Source of the DNA: Bacteroidetes bacterium UBA1947 | GTDB taxonomy: Bacteria > Bacteroidota > Bacteroidia > Chitinophagales > Chitinophagaceae | NCBI GenBank assembly: GCA_002336915.1 | Contig: DDET01000008.1 | Location: forward strand, 1-53,771 | DNA: 53,771 bases | Direction: 5' to 3' | In this document: positions 1 to 8,323 of the stretch, piece after piece | Layout of the letters: every line of letters begins with the position of its first letter | Numbering within the stretch: position 1 is the first letter of the stretch | Notes under the pieces: generated by a model | Seen by the model: only the letters and a program-made list of their open reading frames with translations | Told to the model about the DNA's origin: nothing | The model's database searches: none | Made by a program: the position numbers and the translations under genes

Positions 1-2
1 TA

Positions 3-29
3 CATTCCGCGCAAGTTCAAAAATTGTAA
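3..29 (+). CDS. rpmD: Possible C-terminal end of ribosomal protein L30 (partial)
   Basis: An open frame enters from the left edge and stops at a TAA at 27-29, giving only the residues HSAQVQKL. It ends four bases before the rplO start codon. In the spc operon rpmD normally lies directly before rplO, so the position suggests the L30 C-terminus. Eight residues are too few to identify the family, so this call rests on gene order alone and the frame could be fortuitous. Confidence 0.3.
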   Translation, partial: HSAQVQKL

Positions 30-32
30 GAA

Positions 33-479
33 ATGCAACTGCATAATTTAAAGCCAGCAGAAGGTTCAGTAAAAAAATCAAGGCGTGTAGGCCGTGGTGA
101 AGGTAGCGGTAGCGGTTCTACCTCAGGTAAAGGTAACAAAGGCCAGCAGGCACGTACCGGTTACCAGTCCAAGAAAGGCCATGAAGGCGGCCAGATGCCC
201 ATCCAGCGCCGTATGCCAAAACGCGGTTTCAAGAATATCAACCGTGTTGACTACAAAGTGTTTAACCTCGGCCAGCTCGATTTCCTTATAGAAAAGTATA
301 ATATCACCGAATTTTCGCTCGATAACCTGTACATCAATGGTTTAATAAGCCGTACCGATGTGGTTAAGATACTGGGCAACGGTGAATTGAAGGCCAAAAT
401 AGCGTTCAAAGTAAACGCGGCAAGTGACAAAGCCAAACAGGCAATTGAAGCTGCCGGAAGTACCATAGAAATTATCTAA
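33..479 (+). CDS. rplO: 50S ribosomal protein L15
   Basis: This 148-residue protein is ribosomal protein L15, which binds 23S rRNA late in large-subunit assembly. The basic, glycine-rich N-terminus (residues about 15-50, including GRGEGSGSGSTSGKGNKGQ) is the characteristic L15 extension that threads into rRNA, and QMPIQRRMPKRGF is the conserved L15 core motif. The C-terminal half (VVKILGNGELKAKIAFKVNAASDKAKQAIEAAG) matches the globular domain. Length is normal. It is the first complete gene of a spc-operon segment followed by secY and map. A hairpin with a short T-run lies between it and secY, so the two may not be fully co-expressed. The identification is secure. Confidence 0.98.
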   Translation: MQLHNLKPAEGSVKKSRRVGRGEGSGSGSTSGKGNKGQQARTGYQSKKGHEGGQMPIQRRMPKRGFKNINRVDYKVFNLGQLDFLIEKYNITEFSLDNLYINGLISRTDVVKILGNGELKAKIAFKVNAASDKAKQAIEAAGSTIEII

Positions 480-491
480 GGTTACCTAGTA

Positions 492-518
492 AGGCGCATT
501 TGGTGAAATGCGTCTTTT
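492..518 (+). terminator. Hairpin between rplO and secY (attenuator or partial terminator)
   Basis: AGGCGCATTT (492-501) pairs with AAATGCGTCT (506-515) around a GGTG loop. The stem has ten pairs including one G-T wobble and is followed by TTT. It has the shape of an intrinsic terminator, but it sits inside an operon, so partial termination or RNA processing between rplO and secY is more likely than a full stop. Confidence 0.6.
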
Positions 519-557
519 ATCGTTTATTCGCATTTCATTCAGACTAACAATAGACCA

Positions 558-1910
558 GTGAAGAAACTTATTGCAACGCTTAAAAATATCTGGAGCATCG
601 ACGAGCTTCGCAAGCGTATACTATTTACTATATTGCTCGTTGCAGTATATCGCGTAGGCTGTTATATCGCACTTCCGGGCATCAACCCTGCTCTCCTGTC
701 GGACAAACAAGGCCCCGGTGGGCTGCTTGGCATTCTTGATATGTTTGCCGGCGGTGCATTCAGCCGTGCTTCTATATTCGCCCTGGGTGTTATGCCTTAC
801 ATCTCTGCCTCTATCTTTATGCAGCTTGCAGGTATCGTTATACCGCAGGTGGCTAAGATGCAGCGCGAAGACAGCGGCCGTCGCAAGATCAACATGTATA
901 CACGCTACCTTACAGTAGGTGTTACTGCGTTCCAGGCAAGTGCTTATGTTGCTTACCTGCGTTCACCCCAATACGCTAATGCTTTAATACCCGAGTTCAG
1001 CGCGTTCACTTTCTGGCTTTGCACTGTTATGGTGCTTACCGCAGGTACACTGTTCGTAATGTGGATGGGTGAAAAGATAACCGATAAAGGAATAGGTAAC
1101 GGTACTTCGCTCATCATTATGGTAGGTATCCTTGCACGTTTACCCCAGTCATTGTTCCAGGAGTTCTCTGCAAAGAACCTTGGTGGCGGTGGTGGATTGC
1201 TCGTTTTCCTGATCGAAATGGCAGTATTTATAGCGGTTGTTGTAGGCCTCATCCTCCTTACCCAGGGTGTGCGTAAGATACCGCTCAACTATGCCCGCCG
1301 CATCATTGGCAGCACCAATGCAGCCAAGGAAGCAACCGGCTCACGCGATTTCATTCCATTGAAAGTTAACTCTGCAGGTGTTATGCCTATCATCTTTGCC
1401 CAGGCAATGATGTTCATACCTACAGTATTTACCGGCTTTACACAAAGTGAGAATGCACAGGGTATCCTCCGCTCTATGGGCGATCATACATCCTTGTTGT
1501 ACAACATTATCTATGCGGTACTGGTTATAGCATTCACTTATTTCTATACTGCCCTTATCTTTAATCCTACTGAAATGGCTGACAACCTGAAGCGTAATAA
1601 CAGCTTCATACCGGGTGTAAAACCAGGTGAGCCCACGGCAGATTATATAGGTGCTATCATGGACCGCATTACCCTTCCGGGCGCCGTGTTCCTTGCAGTA
1701 GCAGGTATACTCCCCGGCATTGCGGCATTGCTTGGTGTTACAAGCGGGTTTGCATCATTCTATGGCGGCACTTCTATGCTGATAGGCGTGGGTGTAATAC
1801 TCGACACCTTACAGCAGATAGAAAGCCACCTCCTGATGCGCCAGTATGATGGTTTAATGAAGACAGGACGTATATCCGGACGTAACACTCCTGTGAGCGC
1901 TTCTGTATAA
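558..1910 (+). CDS. secY: Preprotein translocase subunit SecY
   Basis: SecY is the channel-forming subunit of the SecYEG translocon in the inner membrane. The 450-residue product has the expected series of about ten hydrophobic helices. It starts with KNIWSIDELRKRILFTILLVAVYRVGCYIALPGI, the typical first transmembrane segment, and carries the plug-region GGAFSRASIFALGVMPYISASI. The cytoplasmic loop FNPTEMADNLKRNNSFIPGVKPG is also conserved. The start is a GTG. It lies 78 bases after rplO and 13 bases before the preferred map start, the usual spc-operon order. Its partner secG is encoded far away at about 50.7 kb in this window. Confidence 0.98.
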   Translation: MKKLIATLKNIWSIDELRKRILFTILLVAVYRVGCYIALPGINPALLSDKQGPGGLLGILDMFAGGAFSRASIFALGVMPYISASIFMQLAGIVIPQVAKMQREDSGRRKINMYTRYLTVGVTAFQASAYVAYLRSPQYANALIPEFSAFTFWLCTVMVLTAGTLFVMWMGEKITDKGIGNGTSLIIMVGILARLPQSLFQEFSAKNLGGGGGLLVFLIEMAVFIAVVVGLILLTQGVRKIPLNYARRIIGSTNAAKEATGSRDFIPLKVNSAGVMPIIFAQAMMFIPTVFTGFTQSENAQGILRSMGDHTSLLYNIIYAVLVIAFTYFYTALIFNPTEMADNLKRNNSFIPGVKPGEPTADYIGAIMDRITLPGAVFLAVAGILPGIAALLGVTSGFASFYGGTSMLIGVGVILDTLQQIESHLLMRQYDGLMKTGRISGRNTPVSASV

Positions 1911-1923
1911 GAGCATAGTGAGT

Positions 1924-2748
1924 ATGATACACATCAGGACAAACGAAGAAATTGAAATAATCAGGAAAAGTGCTTTAATGGTTACTGCCACCTTAACAGA
2001 GGTGGCAAAATTTTTAAAGCCCGGCATCAAAACCATTACCATTGATGCCATGGCTGATCAATTTATCCACGATAATGGCGGCGTGCCTTCTTTTAAAGGC
2101 TACAATGGCTTTAAATACGCGCTCTGTATTTCCGTTAATGAAGTAGTGGTACATGGTTTCCCCAGCGATTATGAACTCAAAGACGGCGATATCATATCGG
2201 TAGACTGCGGTGTTTATATGAACGGCTTCCATGGCGATCATGCTTATACTTTTGGTATAGGCGATGTGAAGCCGGAAGTGCTGAAACTAATGCGCGTTAC
2301 CAAAGAATGTTTGGCCCGTGGCATTGCACAGGCACACGCCAACAACCGCGTAGGCGATATATCTTATGCTATAGAGCAATATACAGCCAAAGAGCATGGC
2401 TACGGTGTGGTACGTGAGCTGGTGGGCCACGGTGTAGGCAGGAAACTGCATGAAGATCCCCAGGTGCCCAATTACGGCCGCAGGGGCGATGGCAAACGCC
2501 TGAAGGAAGGGATGGTGCTGGCAATAGAACCTATGATCAACCTTGGCACGCGGGATGTGTATACACTCGAAGACGGCTGGACCGTAGTAACTGCGGATGG
2601 TAAGCCTTCGGTGCATTACGAACACACCACGGCAGTAAGAAAGAACACAGGTGAAGCGCTATCCAACTTTGCGCCAATAGAGGCTGCAGAACGGGCAAAT
2701 CCTGAGCTGAATACGGGCCACTTAGAGCCTTTAGCAGTTACAGCTTAA
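1924..2748 (+). CDS. map: Type I methionine aminopeptidase
   Basis: This enzyme removes the initiator methionine from nascent proteins in the cytoplasm and uses two metal ions. The 274-residue product shows the type I signatures: the metal-binding DCGVYMNGFHGDHAYT segment, ELVGHGVGRKLHEDP with the catalytic histidine, LAIEPMINLG, and the C-terminal HYEHTTAV. I prefer the ATG at 1924, giving MIHIRTNEEIEIIRKSA as in other MAPs; a GTG six bases upstream (1918) is an alternative. It follows secY closely and is probably co-transcribed. The usual next genes (infA, rpmJ, rpsM) are absent, and its 3' end overlaps the convergent TonB-like gene by 11 bases. Confidence 0.96.
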   Translation: MIHIRTNEEIEIIRKSALMVTATLTEVAKFLKPGIKTITIDAMADQFIHDNGGVPSFKGYNGFKYALCISVNEVVVHGFPSDYELKDGDIISVDCGVYMNGFHGDHAYTFGIGDVKPEVLKLMRVTKECLARGIAQAHANNRVGDISYAIEQYTAKEHGYGVVRELVGHGVGRKLHEDPQVPNYGRRGDGKRLKEGMVLAIEPMINLGTRDVYTLEDGWTVVTADGKPSVHYEHTTAVRKNTGEALSNFAPIEAAERANPELNTGHLEPLAVTA

Positions 2749-3184
2749 ACACCACAGGCAAACTGAATTCCAAGGGTATATTTTTACCTTTTTCGCTACC
2801 CGGCTTCCAGGCCGGCAGATTTTGTATTATTCTCATAGCCGCCTTGTCAAGCGAGGGATATATGGGTCGGTCCAGGTGAATATTCACTACGTTGCCCTTA
2901 TCGTCAATAGTAAAACCAACCAGCACCCTGCCCTGTACTTTCTTATTTATTGCATCAGCCGGGTACTGCAAGCTTGTTCTTATAAAGCTATCTATATCCA
3001 CAGCAGGCACTGGCATATGTTCCACGTACCGGTAGTGGATGCAAGACCCGTCCTTTACCTCGGGCATCTGCGCATAAATGGTATCCCCATTTTCAATTCC
3101 CACAACCACGAACTTCATATCCTGGGCAAAAACGCCGGTACCTGATGTTACTAAAACAACAAAAAGAAAGTCCTTTATCCGCAT
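2738..3184 (-). CDS. Secreted TonB C-terminal domain-like protein
   Basis: The 148-residue product begins with a likely signal peptide (MRIKDFLFVVLVTSGTGVFAQ). The rest resembles the TonB C-terminal fold common in Bacteroidota: FIRTSLQYPADAINKKVQGRVLVGFTIDDKGNVVNI, followed by LDKAAMRIIQNLPAWKPGSEKGKNIPLEFSLPVVFKL. The YP...INKKVQGRVLVGFTID and P.WKPG segments are hallmarks of the TonB_C family. It lacks the N-terminal anchor and proline-rich linker of a true energy transducer, so it may be a periplasmic accessory protein. The ATG at 3184 gives a clean signal peptide; a GTG at 3208 would add eight residues. It overlaps map convergently. Confidence 0.75.
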   Translation of the reverse strand: MRIKDFLFVVLVTSGTGVFAQDMKFVVVGIENGDTIYAQMPEVKDGSCIHYRYVEHMPVPAVDIDSFIRTSLQYPADAINKKVQGRVLVGFTIDDKGNVVNIHLDRPIYPSLDKAAMRIIQNLPAWKPGSEKGKNIPLEFSLPVVFKL

Positions 3185-3229
3185 AGCAGCTATATGACGG
3201 AGATACACAGCTTTTCCATAAAAATCAAA

Positions 3230-4333
3230 TTATGCCGCTATCACCGCAGCACTGCCCCGTTCCAGCATTTTCAATAGCATCAGCTCATCGGGGTTAAGGT
3301 CTTTAGGCATATCGCTTTCCTGCACCACAGCAGCATCCAGGTATTTAGTGATTGTCTTATTGGTATAATGTTCTATCACTAAGGGGTGCACATAATATTT
3401 TTTGCACACCGTACGGGTATTACCCAGCCGCTTGGCAACTATATCCAGTGCTGCCACAATGTTCCTTTTTGTTTCTATCTCAGTCTCCGCAAGGCCCATC
3501 TCTTTGAAAGCTTCGAGCGCATACAGTGTGCCCGACCATGTACGAAAATCCTTGGCAGAAAAATCGCCCCCGCTTATCTCCTTGATGTAGCTATTCACCA
3601 TGCCGGAATCTATAGAATGGCAGTTACCTTGTTCATCACAATACTGGAACAGCTCTTTGCCCGGCAATTCCTTGCATTGCTGCACTATTTTAGACAGTCG
3701 CCTGCTCCTGATAGCAATATCATGGTAAACACCCTTCTTCCCCTTAAAGCTGAACTTGACAGCGGTCCCGTTGATATCTACGTGCTTATTCTTGAGCGTT
3801 GTCAGCCCGAAAGATCCATACAATTTCTCATAGGCGCTGTTGCCTATTCGTATATTGGTATACTGCATCAGCAATACGATAGTGGCCAGCACTTTCCTTT
3901 GAGATAGGTCGGCCTGCGAGACATCCTTCTGTAATTGACGCCTGATATCCGGCAAGGCTTTACCAAAATCAAGCATATGGTGGAACTTGGTGAAATTGCG
4001 CAGGGTATTCCATAGGTTGTGGTAGCGGTATTGTTTGCGACCTTTTATATCAAGGCCGGTAGCCTGTAAATGGCCATTAGGCAATGGGCATATCCATACA
4101 TTTTCCCATGCAGGTGGCAGCACAAGTTTCTTAATACGGTCCAGTGTTTCCTTATCCTTCACAGCTTTCCCGTTCTGTATATAAGCAAAACCCGGTCCTT
4201 TTTTAACACGGTTTATACCCGGCTGGCTATCGCTCACATATACAAGGTCGATAGCTTTGGCACTCTTAATGCTATCGTGCACAAGGCTGCTGAGCCTGCG
4301 TTTCGATAATTTTATTTCTGAAACTTCCTGCAT
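3230..4333 (-). CDS. DNA topoisomerase IB (poxvirus-like)
   Basis: Type IB topoisomerases relax supercoils by nicking one strand through a 3'-phosphotyrosine link. The 367-residue product has the bacterial/poxvirus-type layout: an N-terminal domain with GPGFAYIQNGKAVKDKETLDRIKKLVLPPAWENVWICP and a catalytic domain with IRIGNSAYEKLYGSFGLTTLKNKHV. Further on come KDFRTWSGTLYALEAF and GNTRTVCKKYYVHP. The second tyrosine of YYVHP, about residue 314, is the expected nucleophile. Length is normal for the family. Topoisomerase IB is an accessory enzyme beside gyrase and topoisomerase IV. It appears monocistronic, and I saw no clear promoter or terminator. Confidence 0.92.
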   Translation of the reverse strand: MQEVSEIKLSKRRLSSLVHDSIKSAKAIDLVYVSDSQPGINRVKKGPGFAYIQNGKAVKDKETLDRIKKLVLPPAWENVWICPLPNGHLQATGLDIKGRKQYRYHNLWNTLRNFTKFHHMLDFGKALPDIRRQLQKDVSQADLSQRKVLATIVLLMQYTNIRIGNSAYEKLYGSFGLTTLKNKHVDINGTAVKFSFKGKKGVYHDIAIRSRRLSKIVQQCKELPGKELFQYCDEQGNCHSIDSGMVNSYIKEISGGDFSAKDFRTWSGTLYALEAFKEMGLAETEIETKRNIVAALDIVAKRLGNTRTVCKKYYVHPLVIEHYTNKTITKYLDAAVVQESDMPKDLNPDELMLLKMLERGSAAVIAA

Positions 4334-4394
4334 ACGGCCGTTTCAGGCTATACCATAAAAATTCATGCCTTGGCGTGCTATATGCCATTTTATT

Positions 4395-5021
4395 CTATAA
4401 TTGGCTTGAAACGTAGGCCTTTACAGCAATTACTATCTTATCTTTTACCTGTTCCCAGCTTATTTTTTTCAGTGAAACGGGATCAGGCTGCATTTCGGCA
4501 TCTTCAAAATATACAAGAGATCGTACCACAAAGCCAATATCGTCAGATCCGTACTTGTGCATGTAATAACCAAGCATTTGCTCAATAGAAAATGAATTCA
4601 ACAGTTCTGCAATGTCCCAAAAATCCTTTTTGGCACCCCGACCGCTGATAGCGCCCAACTTCATCGCTACTACATCGGCGAGGGAAATTAAACGGACACC
4701 CCCGATCTCCTCTATGAGGTTCAAATACGGGTAGTCATGTAGTATGAAATCTACTTTTATCCCTCCAATACTGAATACAAGTGTTTGCTCAGATACATCG
4801 GTCTTTATCGCCTTGGGGTAATTATCCAAAATACACTTCTGCACCGCTTCTTTATCAAATCGAGCATTTGCAAAGAAGTCAAGGTCATCCGATATTCTGT
4901 GCCCAAACCTAAGAGAAAGATTCGTTCCGCCGACCAATGCAAATCTGCCAAGCTCAGGCATTTGCATTAATGCCTTCAATATTTCCAGGGTAGCTGGTGC
5001 GACTGTCTGCGTGTGTAACAT
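4395..5021 (-). CDS. AbiEii/AbiGii-type nucleotidyltransferase (putative toxin)
   Basis: The 208-residue product belongs to the nucleotidyltransferase family typified by AbiEii/AbiGii. The diagnostic segment is LVGGTNLSLRFGHRISDDLDFF near residue 30: a GG followed by a D-x-D metal-binding motif. DVVAMKLGAISGRGAKKDFWDIAEL further on is the conserved second motif. AbiEii proteins act as toxins of type IV toxin-antitoxin and phage-abortive systems by nucleotidyl transfer, in studied cases to tRNA. Its start overlaps the end of the upstream DUF6922 gene by 46 bases, so the two are translationally coupled. Whether this pair is a working toxin-antitoxin module is an inference. Confidence 0.85.
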   Translation of the reverse strand: MLHTQTVAPATLEILKALMQMPELGRFALVGGTNLSLRFGHRISDDLDFFANARFDKEAVQKCILDNYPKAIKTDVSEQTLVFSIGGIKVDFILHDYPYLNLIEEIGGVRLISLADVVAMKLGAISGRGAKKDFWDIAELLNSFSIEQMLGYYMHKYGSDDIGFVVRSLVYFEDAEMQPDPVSLKKISWEQVKDKIVIAVKAYVSSQL

Positions 5022-5263
5022 GTAAAGTCAGATGATTGCAGGTCAAAAATATGGCAAAGAAAAGACAAGGTTTTTTTATTGAAATATGGTGCCCTTACTA
5101 CTTCATTTCTAATCCGCTCAAAGCCATAGTACTTCATAACAGAAACCTGGTCGCACCATAAGCCATAATTAAATACCTGGCTGATAATGAAGCCTGCATT
5201 CTCCTCAAAATCGAGCTTATTAAAATCAACATCCCAAAATGCCGTTTTTGTTAACCCTTCCAT
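4976..5263 (-). CDS. DUF6922-like small protein (putative antitoxin partner)
   Basis: The 95-residue product has no signal peptide or membrane segment. It resembles the small family I know as DUF6922: an N-terminal FWDVDFNKLDF, then FIISQVFNYGLWCDQVSVMKYYG, then KKTLSFLCHIFDL and a terminal TCYTRRQS. Members of this family are often found just before AbiEii-type nucleotidyltransferase genes, as here, with a 46-base overlap. This replaces the winged-helix AbiEi antitoxin of the classical system, so an antitoxin or chaperone role is plausible but unproven. Only 26 bases separate its start from the divergent gene at 5290, so both promoters must be compact or overlap the coding ends. Confidence 0.75.
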   Translation of the reverse strand: MEGLTKTAFWDVDFNKLDFEENAGFIISQVFNYGLWCDQVSVMKYYGFERIRNEVVRAPYFNKKTLSFLCHIFDLQSSDFTCYTRRQSHQLPWKY

Positions 5264-5289
5264 AGCTCATAAAGTTATACTTTTATCCT

Positions 5290-5940
5290 ATGAAAGCCAT
5301 CATTCTCGGCGCGACAGGCCTTGTAGGTTCCAGCCTGCTGGAAATCCTATTGCTCGACAACCGTTTCGATTCCGTCTTAATATTTACCCGTAAAGCGACA
5401 GGCAAAACAGATCTTGGACTCCGCGAAGAAGTGATCGATTTCGACAAGCCCGGCACATGGATGCCATTGGTGAAAGGCGATATATTATTCTCTGCCTTTG
5501 GCACCACCTTGAAGAAGGCAGGAAGTAAAGATGCTCAATACAAGATTGACTATACCTACCAGTACGAATTTGCCAAAGCAGCTGCGGAAAATGGCGTAAA
5601 GACCTATGTACTTGTATCGGCAGCATACTCCAGCCCTGATTCCAAAATATTTTATTCTCGCATCAAGGGTGAGTTGGAACGGGATGTATCAAAATTGCCT
5701 TTCGAAAATATTCACATTCTACGTCCGGGAATGCTTGCCGGCAATAGAAAAGAGTACCGCGCCGGTGAAAAAATATGGACGCCCGTAATGAACGTAATAT
5801 CCCTGGTACCCGGCCTGGGCTATTTGAAACCGATACCGGATGTGCAAGTGGCAAGGGCTATGATAAACGCAGCAATTAAGCCCGGTAAAGGCATTCACAT
5901 CTACCCGCCAAAAACGCTATTTAAAATGGCTAAGGCTTAG
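5290..5940 (+). CDS. NAD(P)H-binding Rossmann-fold oxidoreductase
   Basis: The 216-residue product begins MKAIILGATGLVGSSLLEILL, a nucleotide-binding GxTGxxG motif of the atypical short-chain dehydrogenase type. FSAFGTTLKKAGS and VKTYVLVSAAYSSPDSKIFYSRIKGELE follow, and ENIHILRPGMLAGNRKEYRAGE resembles the HTATIP2/YwnB-like branch. Such proteins bind NADPH; the substrate is not predictable. It is transcribed alone, divergently from the DUF6922/AbiEii pair, and its last 11 bases overlap the end of lgt on the other strand. The start ATG at 5290 is required by the N-terminal motif. Confidence 0.85.
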   Translation: MKAIILGATGLVGSSLLEILLLDNRFDSVLIFTRKATGKTDLGLREEVIDFDKPGTWMPLVKGDILFSAFGTTLKKAGSKDAQYKIDYTYQYEFAKAAAENGVKTYVLVSAAYSSPDSKIFYSRIKGELERDVSKLPFENIHILRPGMLAGNRKEYRAGEKIWTPVMNVISLVPGLGYLKPIPDVQVARAMINAAIKPGKGIHIYPPKTLFKMAKA

Positions 5941-7234
5941 CAAGTTCCTCATCAGGAAAACGGTCCTTCTTTGGTTTGTAAAAAAGTAAAAGGCACAAGC
6001 CTATCAACACCAGCAGCGTTGAGATGATCTCAGCTTGTGTTGGGTGAATGAAACCAAGGTCGTACTTGAAATTAACCCGGATCTTTTCCACGAAAAAACG
6101 CTCAAGCCCGTTCAGTATCAGATAGAAACCAAAGAGATGCAGTGGGTACTTAAAGCGCCTGCGCACAGCCCATATGAGCAAGAACAGGCCGATACAGGCA
6201 AAAGATTCATATAATGGCGTAGGGAACACACCGACGGGAAGCACAGCGCAATAGTTGCCGCTACAGCCGGGTATAAGCACACCATCGTTATTTACATTAT
6301 GCGGGTAGTTCATGGCGAACACCCATCTTGGCAGCCAGCCGGGCGCTTTGGCACTTATATGCGGTACAGTATTAAGGCTGCCAAAATTGTGGACAAAGTA
6401 AGTAGAGTCATCGTGCAATGCTTGCTGAAACTCCGGTGCCGTCGCCACCTTCAGTGTACTGTTGGCTTGCGTAACGTATGCGCTGTTGAATATACCCCAG
6501 TCGCCATCGCCGGCAAACTGGCAACCCAGCCGTCCCACTCCATATGCCAGCATCAACGCGGGAGCTGCAGCATCGCATAAGTGACGGAATGAGAACTTGT
6601 GCTTACGCGCATAATAGAACAAGATAGCAGTAGCCACTATCAAGCCGCCGTAAAAAGTAAGCCCGCTGGATGAAAGCAAACTACCCATGGGATCGCGCAC
6701 AAAATCGTCCCAGCTTTCCAGCGCGTTAAACACTTTTGCTCCTATCAAACCACCGAATGCGGCAGTAACTACTATTTCGGTAATACGCTGGTGAGGAAAC
6801 ACCAGCTCCTTTTTTATTTTTACTTCCGGTAGCTCTTGCTTTTTCTTATCGTAGTATTTGACTACTCCAAGTATCAAAGCGCCTAAAACACCCGCTATGA
6901 TATTCCCCTTTGCGGAAAACAGGTAGCCCATCGGGTTAGGTGATATCTCCACCCAATGACCGAACATACCGCCTATCTTATAGCCGAGGAAGAACCCCAC
7001 TATTGCCGAAAATAAAAAGTCGTTCACGGTAGCGGGCTTACCCACCTCAACCTCGCGCAGCGTGGGCGATAATAAGCCCATTCGCTCCTTCCGCTTCAGT
7101 TCCGACACAAGCACTATAGCCGCGCACATAAATGCGATCGCGACCATTAAGCCGAATATTTTGAAGATACTTAACCAATCGGGCATAGGCCGGCCGAAAA
7201 GGTCCTGGAGCAGGTACTGGAAATCAGGATACAT
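5930..7234 (-). CDS. lgt: Prolipoprotein diacylglyceryl transferase
   Basis: Lgt transfers a diacylglyceryl group from phosphatidylglycerol to the lipobox cysteine of prolipoproteins in the inner membrane. The 434-residue protein has about seven or more hydrophobic segments and a variant of the Lgt signature, GVGRLGCQFAGDGDWG. FPTPLYES and HPTQAEIIS are further family motifs. It is longer than the roughly 290-residue enterobacterial enzyme because of extra N-terminal segments and a periplasmic insertion after the signature, which is usual for Bacteroidota Lgt. Putative lipoprotein substrates in this window are the glutaminyl cyclase and LptE. Its 3' end overlaps the convergent oxidoreductase gene by 11 bases. 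Confidence 0.92.
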   Translation of the reverse strand: MYPDFQYLLQDLFGRPMPDWLSIFKIFGLMVAIAFMCAAIVLVSELKRKERMGLLSPTLREVEVGKPATVNDFLFSAIVGFFLGYKIGGMFGHWVEISPNPMGYLFSAKGNIIAGVLGALILGVVKYYDKKKQELPEVKIKKELVFPHQRITEIVVTAAFGGLIGAKVFNALESWDDFVRDPMGSLLSSSGLTFYGGLIVATAILFYYARKHKFSFRHLCDAAAPALMLAYGVGRLGCQFAGDGDWGIFNSAYVTQANSTLKVATAPEFQQALHDDSTYFVHNFGSLNTVPHISAKAPGWLPRWVFAMNYPHNVNNDGVLIPGCSGNYCAVLPVGVFPTPLYESFACIGLFLLIWAVRRRFKYPLHLFGFYLILNGLERFFVEKIRVNFKYDLGFIHPTQAEIISTLLVLIGLCLLLFYKPKKDRFPDEELAKP

Positions 7235-7294
7235 GGCTGTAAAAGTAAGCGGAATGCTTGAAACTTGATAGGCTCAAAAAGTTAAAAGAATGCC

Positions 7295-8185
7295 TCATAT
7301 CTTTTCAATTATTTCCAGCGAACGCTTTATCATATTTTCTATTGCAAGATTGCTGTCTTTTGAAAAAGTTTTTTGGACCCTGTTGGCTACAATAGCGCTT
7401 ATGGAAAGGCAGTTATGGCCAAGTAGTCTACCTAAGCCATAAATAGCCGAAGTTTCCATTTCAAAGTTGCTGATACGGTCATTGCCGCATTGAAAGGTAC
7501 TAAGGGCATCTATCAGGTGAGGAAAGGCTACAGGCCCTCTCAATACCCTGCCTTGCGGACCGTAAAATCCCGGGCAGGTAACGGTGATGCCATGTATGTA
7601 ACCGCTACCAAAATGCTTTCTTAACGAGATTGAAGCCTCTGCAATATAAGGCAGGATAACTTTCCCGTTCAGGCCGCTATGCTGCTTAAAATGGTCCAGT
7701 ATATACCGCTCGTTGTCGCTATTGCTGTAATTGTAATAGTGCATGATATTATCCAGCCCTATACCATGCGACGATACCACCATGCAGTCAACAGGTATAT
7801 CCTGTTGCAAGGCCCCGCTGGTACCAAACCTAATGATGGACAATGCACGTTTATCCTCTTTTAGCTGTCTTGTCTTTAAGTCTATATTGGCCAGGGCATC
7901 CAATTCGTTAATTACTATATCGATATTGCCAGTGCCAATGCCGGTAGATATCACACTGATCCTTTTTTTGCCTATATAGCCCGTATGGGTGATAAACTCC
8001 CTATGCTGCGCCTTGTGCTCGATACGGTCAAAATGCCTGGACACCTCTTTTACCCTTCCGGGGTCACCGACGGTAATGACCGTATCCGCAAGCTGCTCAG
8101 GGGCCAGGTCAAGGTGATATATGGTTCCCTTTGCCGTTATGATCAGTTCCGATTCTGCTATTACATTACGATTCAACATAGCCAT
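7295..8185 (-). CDS. Nucleoside phosphorylase (uridine phosphorylase-like)
   Basis: The 296-residue cytoplasmic enzyme belongs to the PNP/UDP phosphorylase superfamily, which splits nucleosides with phosphate in salvage. The N-terminal VITVGDPGRVKEVSRHFD is the phosphate-binding loop. ISTGIGTGNIDIVINEL and FGTSGALQQDIPV follow, and NFEMETSAIYGLGRLLGH is the nucleoside-binding signature with the Glu-Met-Glu motif. The closest class appears to be uridine phosphorylase, but specificity cannot be read from the sequence. An in-frame ATG two codons downstream (8179) is an alternative start. It runs divergently from tRNA-Cys. Confidence 0.88.
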   Translation of the reverse strand: MAMLNRNVIAESELIITAKGTIYHLDLAPEQLADTVITVGDPGRVKEVSRHFDRIEHKAQHREFITHTGYIGKKRISVISTGIGTGNIDIVINELDALANIDLKTRQLKEDKRALSIIRFGTSGALQQDIPVDCMVVSSHGIGLDNIMHYYNYSNSDNERYILDHFKQHSGLNGKVILPYIAEASISLRKHFGSGYIHGITVTCPGFYGPQGRVLRGPVAFPHLIDALSTFQCGNDRISNFEMETSAIYGLGRLLGHNCLSISAIVANRVQKTFSKDSNLAIENMIKRSLEIIEKI

Positions 8186-8203
8186 TTTATTTGTTAGTTC
8201 TGC

Positions 8204-8233
8204 TTGTAAAGAAACGATTTTTTACTACATTTG
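8204..8233 (+). promoter_or_regulatory. Promoter of tRNA-Cys (TTG-N19-TACATTTG)
   Basis: TACATTTG (8226-8233) matches the Bacteroidota -7 consensus TAnnTTTG exactly. A CTTG with its TTG at 8204-8206 lies 19 bases upstream, matching the -33 element. Expected initiation near 8240 is a few bases before the mature tRNA 5' end at 8245. Confidence 0.8.
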
Positions 8234-8244
8234 CCATCCTGTAA

Positions 8245-8315
8245 GGTCGGATGGCCGAGTGGCTAGGCTCAGCTCTGCAAAAGCTGCTACAGCGGTTCGA
8301 ATCCGCTTTCGACCT
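8245..8315 (+). tRNA. tRNA-Cys (GCA)
   Basis: The 71-base sequence folds into a full cloverleaf. The acceptor stem is GGTCGGA/TTTCGACC with one G-T pair, and the anticodon stem CAGCT/AGCTG holds the loop CTGCAAA with anticodon GCA. The T arm is AGCGG-TTCGAAT-CCGCT. The discriminator base is T (U73), as expected for a cysteine tRNA. CCA is not encoded: the next bases are CTC. A good promoter precedes it and a strong terminator follows. Confidence 0.95.
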
Positions 8316-8323
8316 CTCAAAAG

